This document shows positions 1 through 8,646 of a stretch of DNA of 64,000 bases, in pieces (the stretch's first letter is position 1; every line of letters starts with the position of its first letter). The stretch comes from Pseudoalteromonas phenolica. GTDB taxonomy: Bacteria; Pseudomonadota; Gammaproteobacteria; Enterobacterales; Alteromonadaceae. The notes below the pieces were generated by a model that searched no databases, was not told the DNA's origin, and saw nothing but the letters and a program-made list of their open reading frames with translations. The translations under genes were made by a program, and so were the position numbers. Location of the stretch: the NCBI RefSeq assembly GCF_001444405.1, contig NZ_CP013187.1, forward strand, positions 3,100,001-3,164,000, written 5' to 3'.

Positions 1-1
1 A

Positions 2-706
2 AAAGATTATCCACACTTTTCAGGCAAACCTTACCCACTTGGACGCTGTAAAGAAATTCGCAATGCCGTATTTAAGGTTTTGAAAAAAGAATTGGCTTCA
101 AACTCTCATCAAGCTCTATCACCGCTAATTACAAAGCTACAAGCAGGTCATGAAATTAAACAAGTATGGGGCTCTTTAAGAGACGAATACTTTCAAAACG
201 CCATGATAGTCGATGATCTCTATATTGATGTTGCTAACGATACCGTTAACCCGAATAAACCTAGGGTTGAGATAACACCAGTTGCTAATTCAGGCTTCTC
301 TGCCATCACCAGCTTCGAACAGTTCTGTACTATTGCGAAAAGGTATTGGCAAGTAACACTCTACAGAAATGATGTTTTTCCAGCGCTTGCGCCTTACTTC
401 CCGATTGTATGTATCGGCGAAAATAACAGTTGCTGGTTTGGGGCAGCAACCAATGAAATGTTGGAACTCGCTATGAGTAGCGAATTTAATCAGAGTAAGC
501 ATATATTGTCTTTGCTACCTCCATGCCCAGAACAAGCCATAAATAAATGGCGCAGCTTGACAATATGTGATACTGAGTCGCTATTACAAAAAACGGGATT
601 GCCTGAGCAGTTTATCGAACAATATAAAAATAAAGCCAAAGATTTAAAGCAACGCGATAGCATAGTGAGTAGTTTTTTTAAGTTACCAGCTGCAATTACG
701 CTATAG
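2..706 (+). CDS. Hypothetical protein, 5' end cut by the window edge
   Basis: The frame is open from base 2 to the TAG at 704-706 and gives at least 234 residues. A TTG at position 80 could be read as a start, but the same frame continues upstream with protein-like sequence (residues such as PHFSGKPYPLGRCKEIRNAV), so the true start is probably outside the window. I recognise no family. The protein looks soluble, with no signal peptide or membrane segment in the visible part, and is rich in aromatic and acidic residues. It converges with the MFS gene that ends at 723. Function unknown. Confidence 0.75.
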   Translation, partial: KDYPHFSGKPYPLGRCKEIRNAVFKVLKKELASNSHQALSPLITKLQAGHEIKQVWGSLRDEYFQNAMIVDDLYIDVANDTVNPNKPRVEITPVANSGFSAITSFEQFCTIAKRYWQVTLYRNDVFPALAPYFPIVCIGENNSCWFGAATNEMLELAMSSEFNQSKHILSLLPPCPEQAINKWRSLTICDTESLLQKTGLPEQFIEQYKNKAKDLKQRDSIVSSFFKLPAAITL

Positions 707-722
707 GTTTTTACGCTACAGG

Positions 723-1880
723 CTATATGGGTGTTAATTTAGGCTTTAATCGCCAAATAATAGCCGCAGCTAAAAGCATCACAGGGATAGTGAACATATT
801 TAATAACTGCCACCCTATTTCAGCTTCAAGCCAGCCTGCCCCCAGTGAGGAAATCGTTACCATACTAAAAACGAGAAACTCATTACTGGCCTGTGATTTA
901 GCCCGCTCATGAGGCAAATAGCTCTCGCTCACCATTTGAGTCGCGGCAATAAACATAAAGTTCCAGCCAACCCCTAATAAACACAATGCAACTAAGAAAT
1001 GCCAGTGGCTTAGCCCCATTAAATTCACCAAACAACATAGCAATACAATGACTACACCCGCTTGCATGATATTGCTCTGACCAAAGCGATTAATTAGCTT
1101 ACCGGTAAAAAATGAAGGTACAAACATCCCTAAAACATGCCATTCAATCACAAGTGCTGATTCAGCAAGATCATAACCATGGCGGTGCATCGCCAAAGGT
1201 GTGGCGGTCATCAATAAGTTCATTGTGGTGTAGCTGATCATCGCAATCAGTACTGCGAGCAAAAACTTAGGCTGCGTCATAATCTCAGATAGAGGCCGTT
1301 GAGGTTTATCTGAACTTGCTTGACTGAGTTCATTAAACTTCACAAGCTGTAATAAACACAAAGCCAAAATATACAGCCCCATCAAGGCAACAAAAGCATT
1401 GGCATAATTAATTTCAGGGTAATGATTATTCACCCACACCGCTAAATTTGGACCTAACACCGCGGCCACGACACCACTGGCCATCACCGCAGAAATTGCA
1501 GTGGCAGGGTTGTCACTCGCTTCAATGGCAGCAAAACGATATAGAGTTGCGAAGCCAATACCAACGCCGATAAAGAAAGTGGCTAACGCAAATAGCCAAA
1601 ACTGGCTATTCAATAATGAATAAAACCCTAAAACGGTACCGCTGATACCGATAAGATTTCCCAAGCTAAAGCCTTTTTTACGGCCTATTTTCGCCATGAG
1701 TAATGAGGCGGGAACCGTTGTCAGTAATAGCCCCAGCATTTGTGTTGCTACCGGTAAAGTTGTGAGTGCACTCGATGGACTTAATGCTTGGCCTACAAGC
1801 GCAGAAATCGTCACTAATAAGATATTACCTGTGGTCATTAAGCCCTGACAGATAGCCAACAAAAGGACGTTTCTATTCAT
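723..1880 (-). CDS. MFS family transporter
   Basis: The 385-residue protein is almost entirely hydrophobic, with about twelve membrane-spanning stretches. A typical MFS loop 2-3 signature (MAKIGRKKG) lies near residues 62-70. It should be an inner-membrane secondary transporter, probably a drug or metabolite exporter, but nothing in the sequence fixes the substrate. The gene stands alone, convergent with the unknown gene ending at 706 and 95 bases downstream of yaaA on the same strand. The start is an ATG at 1878-1880. Confident for the superfamily only. Confidence 0.85.
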   Translation of the reverse strand: MNRNVLLLAICQGLMTTGNILLVTISALVGQALSPSSALTTLPVATQMLGLLLTTVPASLLMAKIGRKKGFSLGNLIGISGTVLGFYSLLNSQFWLFALATFFIGVGIGFATLYRFAAIEASDNPATAISAVMASGVVAAVLGPNLAVWVNNHYPEINYANAFVALMGLYILALCLLQLVKFNELSQASSDKPQRPLSEIMTQPKFLLAVLIAMISYTTMNLLMTATPLAMHRHGYDLAESALVIEWHVLGMFVPSFFTGKLINRFGQSNIMQAGVVIVLLCCLVNLMGLSHWHFLVALCLLGVGWNFMFIAATQMVSESYLPHERAKSQASNEFLVFSMVTISSLGAGWLEAEIGWQLLNMFTIPVMLLAAAIIWRLKPKLTPI

Positions 1881-1975
1881 TGTTACTCTGCATTGTATAA
1901 AGGTAAGTTGTCATAAAGGGGTAACAGTGCGAGCGGTGTTTAGCCCGCACAGGTCAGTGCATTATGAGTTGTTTC

Positions 1976-2755
1976 TTAGTTTTGTTCAGCGCGTAAGAAA
2001 ACCGGCTCATTTTCTTTTTGAGTTGCTTCTGCACTGAAATAGTAACCAGCTACGTCAAATTCTTTTAACGCTGCAAGCGATGTCACTTGGTTTTCCATGA
2101 TATAGCGCGCCATCATGCCGCGGGCTTTCTTTGCATAAAAGCTGATCACCTTGTATTGACCATTTTTACAGTCTTTAAAGACTGGGGTGATGATGTCTGC
2201 TTTAAGCGCTTTTTTGTTAACGGCTTTGAAATACTCGTTCGAGGCAAGATTTACTAATTGCGTCGCACTTTCAGCGGCTAACGCTTCATTCAGCTTTTCA
2301 GCGATCACTGTGCCCCAAAACTCATAAAGATTTTTGCCTCGGGTATTTTCAAGCTTAGTACCCATTTCTAAGCGATAGGCCTGCATCAGATCTAGCGGTT
2401 TTAGTACGCCATATAAACCAGAAAGAATACGTAAATGTGATTGCGCGTAGTTTAACGAGTCTTCATTTAATGAAGCAGCGTCTAACCCAGTGTATACATC
2501 GCCGTTGAATGCCAGTACAGCCTGTTTCGCATTCTCAGGTGTAAAAGGCTGTTCCCACTCGCTAAAACGTGCGGCATTTAAGCCTGAAAGCTTGTCACTA
2601 ATTTTCATCAAACTGCCAATTTGCTGCGGTGATAATTCACGACACACGGTCATTAACTCTTCTGAGTGTTCAAGTAACTCAGGTTGCGTGAAAGTGTCGA
2701 TATGCGCTGGCGTATCGTAATCTAAGTTTTTCGCGGGAGAGATCACTGTGATCAT
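1976..2755 (-). CDS. yaaA: Peroxide stress protein YaaA (UPF0246/DUF328)
   Basis: The 259-residue length matches the family (E. coli YaaA is about 258). The N-terminal signature ISPAKNLDYDTP and the C-terminal FYAKKARGMMARYI (about residues 206-219) are diagnostic. In E. coli YaaA is induced through OxyR and limits free iron during peroxide stress; it binds DNA and acts in the cytoplasm. Here it is divergent from tal, with a 247-base gap that must hold both promoters. An inverted pair ATTGAC/GTCAAT lies just upstream of the start, near 2764-2790, and could be an operator, but I do not see a clear OxyR site. Confidence 0.93.
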   Translation of the reverse strand: MITVISPAKNLDYDTPAHIDTFTQPELLEHSEELMTVCRELSPQQIGSLMKISDKLSGLNAARFSEWEQPFTPENAKQAVLAFNGDVYTGLDAASLNEDSLNYAQSHLRILSGLYGVLKPLDLMQAYRLEMGTKLENTRGKNLYEFWGTVIAEKLNEALAAESATQLVNLASNEYFKAVNKKALKADIITPVFKDCKNGQYKVISFYAKKARGMMARYIMENQVTSLAALKEFDVAGYYFSAEATQKENEPVFLRAEQN

Positions 2756-2918
2756 GGCTTACCTATTGACTTAAAAATTAATTAGTGTCAATTTCAACAC
2801 TATCCCTTTGTTACTGCAAGTGAAGATTGTTAAGTAGCAAGTAAAGCGGGATATGTGCTCTTCTTCTTCCTTTGAATATTTATTTAATTCTCAACTTGTG
2901 AGTGTCAAATAAGGACAA

Positions 2919-2948
2919 TTGACCTATTCATGCCATTCACGCTATTGC
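2919..2948 (+). promoter_or_regulatory. Possible sigma-70 promoter for tal
   Basis: A TTGACC at 2919-2924 is followed after 18 bases by TATTGC at 2943-2948, about 55 bases before the tal start. The -35 match is good and the -10 match is weak. A GGAG-type ribosome site precedes the tal ATG. Tentative. Confidence 0.35.
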
Positions 2949-3002
2949 AACATAGGAGAAGTAGAGTTTGCCCATAAGCTGTAAGAGGAATGAGGAAACA
3001 TA

Positions 3003-3953
3003 ATGACATCAGCATTAGATAGGCTAAAACAGCATTCATCAATCGTTGCCGACACGGGTGACATTGAAGCCATTCGTAAGCATCAACCAGAAGATGCAAC
3101 CACTAACCCTTCACTGCTTTTAAAAGCAGCTGAAATGCCAGCCTATCAAGCCTATTTAACACAAGCTTGGGATTACGCAAAATCGAATGAGTCTGACGCA
3201 GACAAACAAGTCGAATTAGCGTGTGATTACTTTGCCGTATTAATTGGTAAAGAGATTGCCAATATTGTCCCGGGTTACATCTCAACTGAAGTAGATGCGC
3301 GCTTATCTTTTGATACAGAAGCGACGATTGCTAAAGCCAAAACCTTACTTGCACTGTACAAAGAGCAAGGTATCAGCCAAGACAAAATTTTAATCAAGAT
3401 TGCATCGACTTGGGAAGGTATCAAAGCGGCTGAACAGCTAGAGAAAGAAGGTATTAAGTGTAACCTAACGCTATTATTTAGCAGTGCACAAGCCCGTGCA
3501 TGTGCTGATGCCAATGTTTTCCTAATCTCACCATTTGTGGGTCGTATTCTTGACTGGCACGTTGCTAACGGCTTAGAAAAACCAACTGATCCACTGCAAG
3601 ACCCTGGTGTGCAGTCTGTTCGCAGCATCTACTCTTTCTATAAGCAGCATGGTTATAATACTGTGGTAATGGGTGCTAGCTTCCGAAATACTGGTGAAAT
3701 CATTGCATTAACGGGTTGTGACAAGCTAACCATTAGCCCTGCACTGCTTGAAGAGCTTGGTGAGCTTACCGATGCACAAGAGTACTTACTTGAAAACGAC
3801 TATGAAGTACAAGCTAAGCCTGCGCCATTAACCGAAGCGCAATTCCGCTGGCAGCATAACCAAGATGCTATGGCCACTGAAAAGCTTGCTGAAGGTATTC
3901 GTGCTTTTGCTGAGGCACAAGAAACACTAGAAGCGCGTTTTAAAGCACTATAG
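3003..3953 (+). CDS. tal: Transaldolase
   Basis: This 316-residue TalB-type enzyme belongs to the non-oxidative pentose phosphate pathway. It moves a dihydroxyacetone unit from sedoheptulose 7-phosphate to glyceraldehyde 3-phosphate. The Schiff-base lysine is K132 in ILIKIAST, the same number as in E. coli TalB, and D17 in VADTGD is also kept. The TTNPSLLL signature lies at residues 33-40. It is a cytosolic enzyme encoded as a single gene with its own terminator. The start ATG at 3003 directly follows a purine-rich ribosome site. Confidence 0.97.
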   Translation: MTSALDRLKQHSSIVADTGDIEAIRKHQPEDATTNPSLLLKAAEMPAYQAYLTQAWDYAKSNESDADKQVELACDYFAVLIGKEIANIVPGYISTEVDARLSFDTEATIAKAKTLLALYKEQGISQDKILIKIASTWEGIKAAEQLEKEGIKCNLTLLFSSAQARACADANVFLISPFVGRILDWHVANGLEKPTDPLQDPGVQSVRSIYSFYKQHGYNTVVMGASFRNTGEIIALTGCDKLTISPALLEELGELTDAQEYLLENDYEVQAKPAPLTEAQFRWQHNQDAMATEKLAEGIRAFAEAQETLEARFKAL

Positions 3954-3975
3954 TTAATAAACATATTCAATATAA

Positions 3976-4000
3976 ACGCCGCATTATGCGGCGTTTTTTT
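3976..4000 (+). terminator. Rho-independent terminator of tal
   Basis: An eight-base GC-rich stem (ACGCCGCA / TGCGGCGT) with a three-base loop is followed by seven T residues, 23 bases after the tal stop. Confidence 0.92.
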
Positions 4001-4188
4001 ATGCCCAAAAGCTATGTTCCCCCGCGTTTCATCTTCATCAAACTGTTACCTTACTGTAACAAAAGCAACACATAGTTGTTTTATTTTTAAGCGAGTTATG
4101 GTATACCGAAGTTGCTCAAAACGTATATCAAATATACAGAGCTGACGAAAAACCGTCATTTGAGGTCAATAATCAATGGGAGAACATC

Positions 4189-4380
4189 ATGGATAGCCTA
4201 GACGATATCATTGCAGTATTAGAAAGTCCTGAAACAACAAAACGCACCTCTTCAAAAAAACAAAAACGAAAATGGCGCGAAATTGAAGCCTTTAAAGACA
4301 AACAACGTCTTCGTAAAGAGCTACAAGATCTCGATTATTTTGCAGACAATTTAGATCTAGAAGAACTAGATTTAATTTAA
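4189..4380 (+). CDS. DUF3545 family small protein
   Basis: The 63-residue protein has an acidic N-terminus, a lysine/arginine-rich centre (KKQKRKWREIEAFKDKQRLRKE) and a strongly acidic tail. This layout fits the gammaproteobacterial DUF3545 family, whose function is unknown. The charged helical middle suggests a nucleic-acid or protein binding role, which is inference only. A GGGAGAA ribosome site lies about seven bases before the ATG, and the gene has its own terminator, so it is very likely real and monocistronic. Confidence 0.82.
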   Translation: MDSLDDIIAVLESPETTKRTSSKKQKRKWREIEAFKDKQRLRKELQDLDYFADNLDLEELDLI

Positions 4381-4417
4381 AAAATGGCTCCTTATGGAGC
4401 CATTTTTCGTTTTTTTC
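4381..4417 (+). terminator. Rho-independent terminator after the DUF3545 gene
   Basis: An 11-bp stem (AAAATGGCTCC / GGAGCCATTTT) with a TTAT loop begins right after the stop codon and runs into a T-rich tract. It faces the end of ung. Confidence 0.9.
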
Positions 4418-4465
4418 AGTGAACTAATAGCAACCCTCATTAATACTTAGATTAAGAGGTTGATA

Positions 4466-5125
4466 TTACACTTGCCAGTTAATTGGAGTTTTACTCATAC
4501 TATCAAGTATCTCGTTGGTCTTTGAAAAATGCTGGCAGCCGAAAAAACCTCTGTGTGCAGACAAAGGGGAAGGATGAGGTGCATGTAAAATATGATGGCG
4601 GTTTTTATCTATATTTTTGCCCTTCTTCTGAGCATGGGCGCCCCACAGTAAAAACACGACGCCTTCTCTATGTTGGTTAATTTCATCAATCACCTTATCA
4701 GTGAACTTTTCCCAACCTAGATGTTTATGCGAATGTGCTTGTCCTTGTTCAACCGTCAATACAGTATTAAGTAATAACACACCCTGCTCAGCCCATGACA
4801 TTAAATAACCATGATCAGGAATATTAAACCCTTCTATGTCCTGCACCAGCTCTTTATACATATTTGCCAGTGACGGAGGCGGTTTAATACCCGGCAACAC
4901 CGAAAAGCATAAACCATGGGCTTGATCTGGTCCGTGATAAGGGTCTTGGCCCAAAATGACCACCTTAACCTGCTCAAAAGGCGTGGCATCAAATGCTGAA
5001 AATACCTGTTGCTCGGGGGGGAAAACAGTCACACCTTCACTGCGCTTTTGAGCGACATACTCTAGCGTGTCTTTAAGGTAGGGTTGCTGGCTTTGTTCAG
5101 CGATAAAGTCTGACCAAGTCTTCAT
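4466..5125 (-). CDS. ung: Uracil-DNA glycosylase
   Basis: The 219-residue family-1 UDG removes uracil from DNA to start base-excision repair. The catalytic water-activating loop GQDPYHGP lies at residues 59-66 (D61) and the leucine-loop motif HPSPLSAHRGF is near the C-terminus. Its ATG overlaps the btuF stop by one base (TAATG), so translation is likely coupled and the gene reads as the last member of the cobalamin operon. That is an unexpected place for a DNA repair gene; it may have its own internal promoter. Confidence 0.97.
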   Translation of the reverse strand: MKTWSDFIAEQSQQPYLKDTLEYVAQKRSEGVTVFPPEQQVFSAFDATPFEQVKVVILGQDPYHGPDQAHGLCFSVLPGIKPPPSLANMYKELVQDIEGFNIPDHGYLMSWAEQGVLLLNTVLTVEQGQAHSHKHLGWEKFTDKVIDEINQHREGVVFLLWGAHAQKKGKNIDKNRHHILHAPHPSPLSAHRGFFGCQHFSKTNEILDSMSKTPINWQV

Positions 5126-6009
5126 TATGATTGCTCTTGATAGTAACGGCGAGATTGCGACAGTTTATCACATAAGTCAGCAACTCCATCGAGCGCGCGT
5201 ACACTAAATCGGTGTAATAGATCGGCATTTACCCTAATAAACTGCTGATGCTCAACAGCCGGGATCTGAGGCCAGTCTTGCCAATTAGTATGCTGTACGT
5301 CTTTCTTTGTTTTCTCCTCAGGTAATACAATTACTTGCGGTTTAAACTTGAGTACATTTTCAATACTAATTTGCGGATAATCCGCTCGACTTTGAGCGAA
5401 CACATTATTCACTTGGCAAATTGACAATACCTGATGGATCATGGTGTTTTTATTGACACTCATCATAGGCTCAGGCCAAAGTTGATAAAATACATCCAGC
5501 GACTTTGCATCTTGATATTGGCTCTGTAGCTTGGCTAAACGCGCATCAAATTCTTTAGCCACTTGTTTGGCTTGTGCTTGATGACCTGTTAGCTTACCAA
5601 ACTTTATTAGTTGCTCAGATACTTTAGTTAAGTCATTGGTTTCACTATAAACCACTCTAATGCCTAGCTTCTCGATTTTTTCAAGATCGGCTTTTTTATT
5701 GCCAGTTTGCCACGCGATCACCAAATCTGGCTTTAAAGCCAATAACTTCTCAAGTTGAATACCGTGATAGCCACCAATTCTTGAGATCTCAAGCGCCTGC
5801 TCTGGATAATCTGCATATTCAACGGTACCGACAATTTTACCGCCCGCACCTATGGCAAATAAGTTTTCAACAATGTGCGGCGCTAAAGCCACAATACGTT
5901 GTGCTTTATGTTGAATATCTGGTTGTGACGAGTTATGTGATTGATTTGCTGCAACATATTGACTTGTAAGCAGCAGAAAGCTGATCAATAAAGTCCTGTT
6001 TAACCACAT
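5125..6009 (-). CDS. btuF: Cobalamin ABC transporter substrate-binding protein BtuF-like
   Basis: The 294-residue protein starts with a signal peptide (residues 1-21, cleavage near VAA-NQ) followed by a class III periplasmic binding fold of the BtuF/FhuD type. It has the early motif RIVALAPHIVENLFAIGAG and the phrase VGTVEYADYPEQA typical of B12-binding proteins. It should deliver corrinoids to BtuCD. It overlaps cobO by one base upstream (TGATG) and ung by one base downstream, deep in the B12 operon. A siderophore-binding role is possible by family but unlikely in this context. Confidence 0.9.
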   Translation of the reverse strand: MWLNRTLLISFLLLTSQYVAANQSHNSSQPDIQHKAQRIVALAPHIVENLFAIGAGGKIVGTVEYADYPEQALEISRIGGYHGIQLEKLLALKPDLVIAWQTGNKKADLEKIEKLGIRVVYSETNDLTKVSEQLIKFGKLTGHQAQAKQVAKEFDARLAKLQSQYQDAKSLDVFYQLWPEPMMSVNKNTMIHQVLSICQVNNVFAQSRADYPQISIENVLKFKPQVIVLPEEKTKKDVQHTNWQDWPQIPAVEHQQFIRVNADLLHRFSVRALDGVADLCDKLSQSRRYYQEQS

Positions 6010-6602
6010 CAGTAGTCAAATCCTTTTAGTGCTTTAACACCAGATTCAAAAGCATGCTTCACGTTTCGCACTTCACTTACTGTATCAGCAAGCTCAGTTA
6101 AACGACGGTGTGCACCACGACCAGTCACGATCACAGACTGCATTTTCGGACGATTCTCGATGGCGCTGATAACTTCATCTAAGTCTAAATAATCGTAGCT
6201 CACCATATAGGTCAGCTCGTCAAGTAACACTAAATCTATGCTATCGTCTGCTAACCACTTTTTAGCTTGCTGCCAAGTTTCCTCCGCTGCAGCCGTGTCT
6301 GTTTCACGGTTTTGCGTTTCCCATGTAAAGCCGGTTTTCATTACCGCAAAAGGGACACCTACTTTTTCAAGTAAGTTACGCTCACCGCAGTCCCACATAC
6401 CTTTAATAAATTGAGCTACAGCTGCATTTTGACCGTGACCGACACAACGCGTCACAACCCCAAAACCAGACGTCGATTTCCCCTTGCCATTCCCTGTGAT
6501 GACCTGAAAAATGCCCTTTTCGATATTGGCAGCAGCGACCTTTTCATCCACCTTCTCTTTAACTTTTTGTTGCCTCTGTTGATGTCTATCTTGTTCGCTC
6601 AT
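6009..6602 (-). CDS. cobO: Cob(I)yrinic acid a,c-diamide adenosyltransferase (CobO/BtuR)
   Basis: This 197-residue enzyme transfers the adenosyl group of ATP to cob(I)alamin or cobinamide precursors. The P-loop variant TGNGKGKSTSG lies near residues 36-46, and a VLLDELTYMVSYDYLD segment matches the family. It is the CobA/CobO/BtuR type, not PduO. The N-terminal 25 residues are highly charged (RHQQRQQKVKEKVDEKV), as in homologues. The gene lies between cobQ and btuF in the riboswitch operon. Confidence 0.95.
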   Translation of the reverse strand: MSEQDRHQQRQQKVKEKVDEKVAAANIEKGIFQVITGNGKGKSTSGFGVVTRCVGHGQNAAVAQFIKGMWDCGERNLLEKVGVPFAVMKTGFTWETQNRETDTAAAEETWQQAKKWLADDSIDLVLLDELTYMVSYDYLDLDEVISAIENRPKMQSVIVTGRGAHRRLTELADTVSEVRNVKHAFESGVKALKGFDY

Positions 6603-6612
6603 AATTCACACC

Positions 6613-8085
6613 CTATAAATTGATTAATGCTTTAATTTTGTTCATATCTAAATGCGCTTCGCATTCATCTGCCAGCCACTCTAGCTGTTTTTCACGGTGC
6701 TCATCTAGACTAAAATTCGTTTCTGTTAGCCTGCCATTACTTGCCCAGTTTAAAATGGCTGCAGCCGCTTTGGGCTCATCAAACAAACCATGTAAGTAAG
6801 TACCAACAATTAGGTTATCATCTGATATAAAACCATCTTTCAGAAAACCTTGTGGATGGTCAGAAAAATACATAAATGGCCTTTCAAGGGCGGGACCACT
6901 ACTTTGCCCGCAGTGAATTTCATAGCCTTTAATGTCCACGCTTTGCTGATTGATAACGCACTTACCCTGCACTTGAGTCAGGGTTTTGGTTTGCGTAAGT
7001 TTTGTTTCAAAATCAGCTAACCCCAATCCTGTGATTTCAGATTGAGAGCTTTCTATAGCATCAGGGTCACAAATGCGTTTGCCTAACATTTGTAAACCAC
7101 CACACACGCCTAGCACCTTACCGCCATAACGTAAGTGACGCTTTATTTCGGTTTGCCATGTTTGCGTCTGCAAGAAAGCTAAGTCGTTGATGACGTTTTT
7201 ACTGCCCGGGATAATAATCAGATCAGTTTGTCCGATTTGCTCGGTATGTTTTACATAACGTAAATCAATTTGAGGGTTTAACCGCAGGCTATCAAAGTCA
7301 GTGTGATTACTAATATGCGGCAGTAACAACACACTGACCGTGAGTTGTTTGTCTGTCACTACATTATTCATTGCGACGGCATCTTCAGCGTCGATGTTTA
7401 AGCCATGCATGTAGGGCAACACACCTAACACAGGTTTACCCGTTTTTTCTTCGAGCCAATCAAGACCCGACTGCAGCAAAGCAATATCGCCACGAAAGCG
7501 GTTGATCACAAAGCCTTGCACCAAGGACTGTTCATACTCACTGAGTAACATTAAGGTGCCGACAAGGTGTGCGAACACGCCGCCTTTATCAATGTCAGCA
7601 ATGATGATCACAGGGCAATCTACTTCACAAGCAAACCCCATGTTAGCGATATCATTTTCGCGTAGATTGATTTCCGCAGGACTTCCCGCGCCTTCTACCA
7701 TGATGGCATCAAAATCAGACGCTAATCTTTGATGCGATTCGAGCACAGCCTGCATCGCAACTTTTTTATAATCATGGTATTTTGCCGCTTCCATATTGCT
7801 TATGGCGCGGCCATGAATAATAACTTGCGCACCGGTATCACTATTGGGCTTGAGTAAAATAGGATTAAAATCAGTGCTTAAAGGCTGTTTCGCAGCGATG
7901 GCTTGCAGTGCTTGAGCACGGCCTATTTCGCCGCCACAAGGGGTTACCGCACTATTGAGTGCCATATTCTGAGGTTTAAATGGCGCAACCTTAACCCCAA
8001 GCCTTGCAAGCACGCGGCATAACCCCGCAACCAAGGTACTTTTACCCGCATCAGATGTAGTGCCCTGCACCATTAACGTTTTCAT
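6613..8085 (-). CDS. cobQ: Cobyric acid synthase
   Basis: The enzyme (about 490 residues) amidates four side chains of adenosylcobyrinic a,c-diamide using glutamine and ATP. An N-terminal MinD-like ATPase domain (GTTSDAGKSTLVAGLCR) is followed by a CobQ-type class I glutamine amidotransferase domain with nucleophile Cys in GVCGGLQMLG and a late YLHGLFD motif. I prefer the ATG at 8083-8085; an in-frame GTG at 8092-8094, directly after the cobU stop, is the alternative. It is tightly spaced with its neighbours, as expected in a co-translated operon. Confidence 0.95.
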   Translation of the reverse strand: MKTLMVQGTTSDAGKSTLVAGLCRVLARLGVKVAPFKPQNMALNSAVTPCGGEIGRAQALQAIAAKQPLSTDFNPILLKPNSDTGAQVIIHGRAISNMEAAKYHDYKKVAMQAVLESHQRLASDFDAIMVEGAGSPAEINLRENDIANMGFACEVDCPVIIIADIDKGGVFAHLVGTLMLLSEYEQSLVQGFVINRFRGDIALLQSGLDWLEEKTGKPVLGVLPYMHGLNIDAEDAVAMNNVVTDKQLTVSVLLLPHISNHTDFDSLRLNPQIDLRYVKHTEQIGQTDLIIIPGSKNVINDLAFLQTQTWQTEIKRHLRYGGKVLGVCGGLQMLGKRICDPDAIESSQSEITGLGLADFETKLTQTKTLTQVQGKCVINQQSVDIKGYEIHCGQSSGPALERPFMYFSDHPQGFLKDGFISDDNLIVGTYLHGLFDEPKAAAAILNWASNGRLTETNFSLDEHREKQLEWLADECEAHLDMNKIKALINL

Positions 8086-8094
8086 CTTACTCAC

Positions 8095-8628
8095 TTATTT
8101 AATCCTTAGCGGGCAGCCAGCCATGATAAAGTCAACACGCTGTGCAACTTTAGCGATATCTTGATTTAACCAGCCAGACTGGTCGACAAACACCCGGCTT
8201 AACTCGCCGAGGGGCACTATGCCATGACCTACTTCATTGCTGACTAGCAAAACAGATGCTCGTGTATGTTGTAATGCCTCGAGCAAACGCTGCTTTTGTA
8301 CTTGTAATTCAGACTCTGATTTTTCACATAACCCATGCGTTAACCATAAGGTTAAACAGTCGATTAATACGCAAGTGTCGCGACCAAACTTTTGTAATAT
8401 GTCGGCTAGGTACCATGACTCTTCAATCACTTGCCAGCGTTTATCTCGTGTGGCGCGGTGATGAGATACGCGCTGAGCCATCTCAGCATCTTTAATTTCT
8501 GCCGTGGCGATGTATACAAATTTACTCACTTTACCTGAAGTATATAAATCCAATGCCGTTTGTTCTGCGAAACTACTTTTTCCAGAGCGTGCGCCACCTA
8601 AAATGAGATGAATATTATTTTGAGTCAT
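8095..8628 (-). CDS. cobU: Bifunctional adenosylcobinamide kinase / adenosylcobinamide-phosphate guanylyltransferase
   Basis: This 177-residue enzyme phosphorylates adenosylcobinamide and then adds GMP in nucleotide-loop assembly. The P-loop GGARSGKSS lies at residues 11-19. HHRATR (about 57-62) carries the family's conserved histidines, and VSNEVGHGIVP follows near 129-139. It is cytosolic. It sits 18 bases after cobS and directly before cobQ. Confidence 0.96.
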   Translation of the reverse strand: MTQNNIHLILGGARSGKSSFAEQTALDLYTSGKVSKFVYIATAEIKDAEMAQRVSHHRATRDKRWQVIEESWYLADILQKFGRDTCVLIDCLTLWLTHGLCEKSESELQVQKQRLLEALQHTRASVLLVSNEVGHGIVPLGELSRVFVDQSGWLNQDIAKVAQRVDFIMAGCPLRIK

Positions 8629-8646
8629 AGCTAGTCACTTGCCTCA

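Noticed and set aside
4483..4680. 65-codon frame opposite the ung 3' end
   Set aside because: Antisense shadow of conserved ung coding sequence, with no start signal.
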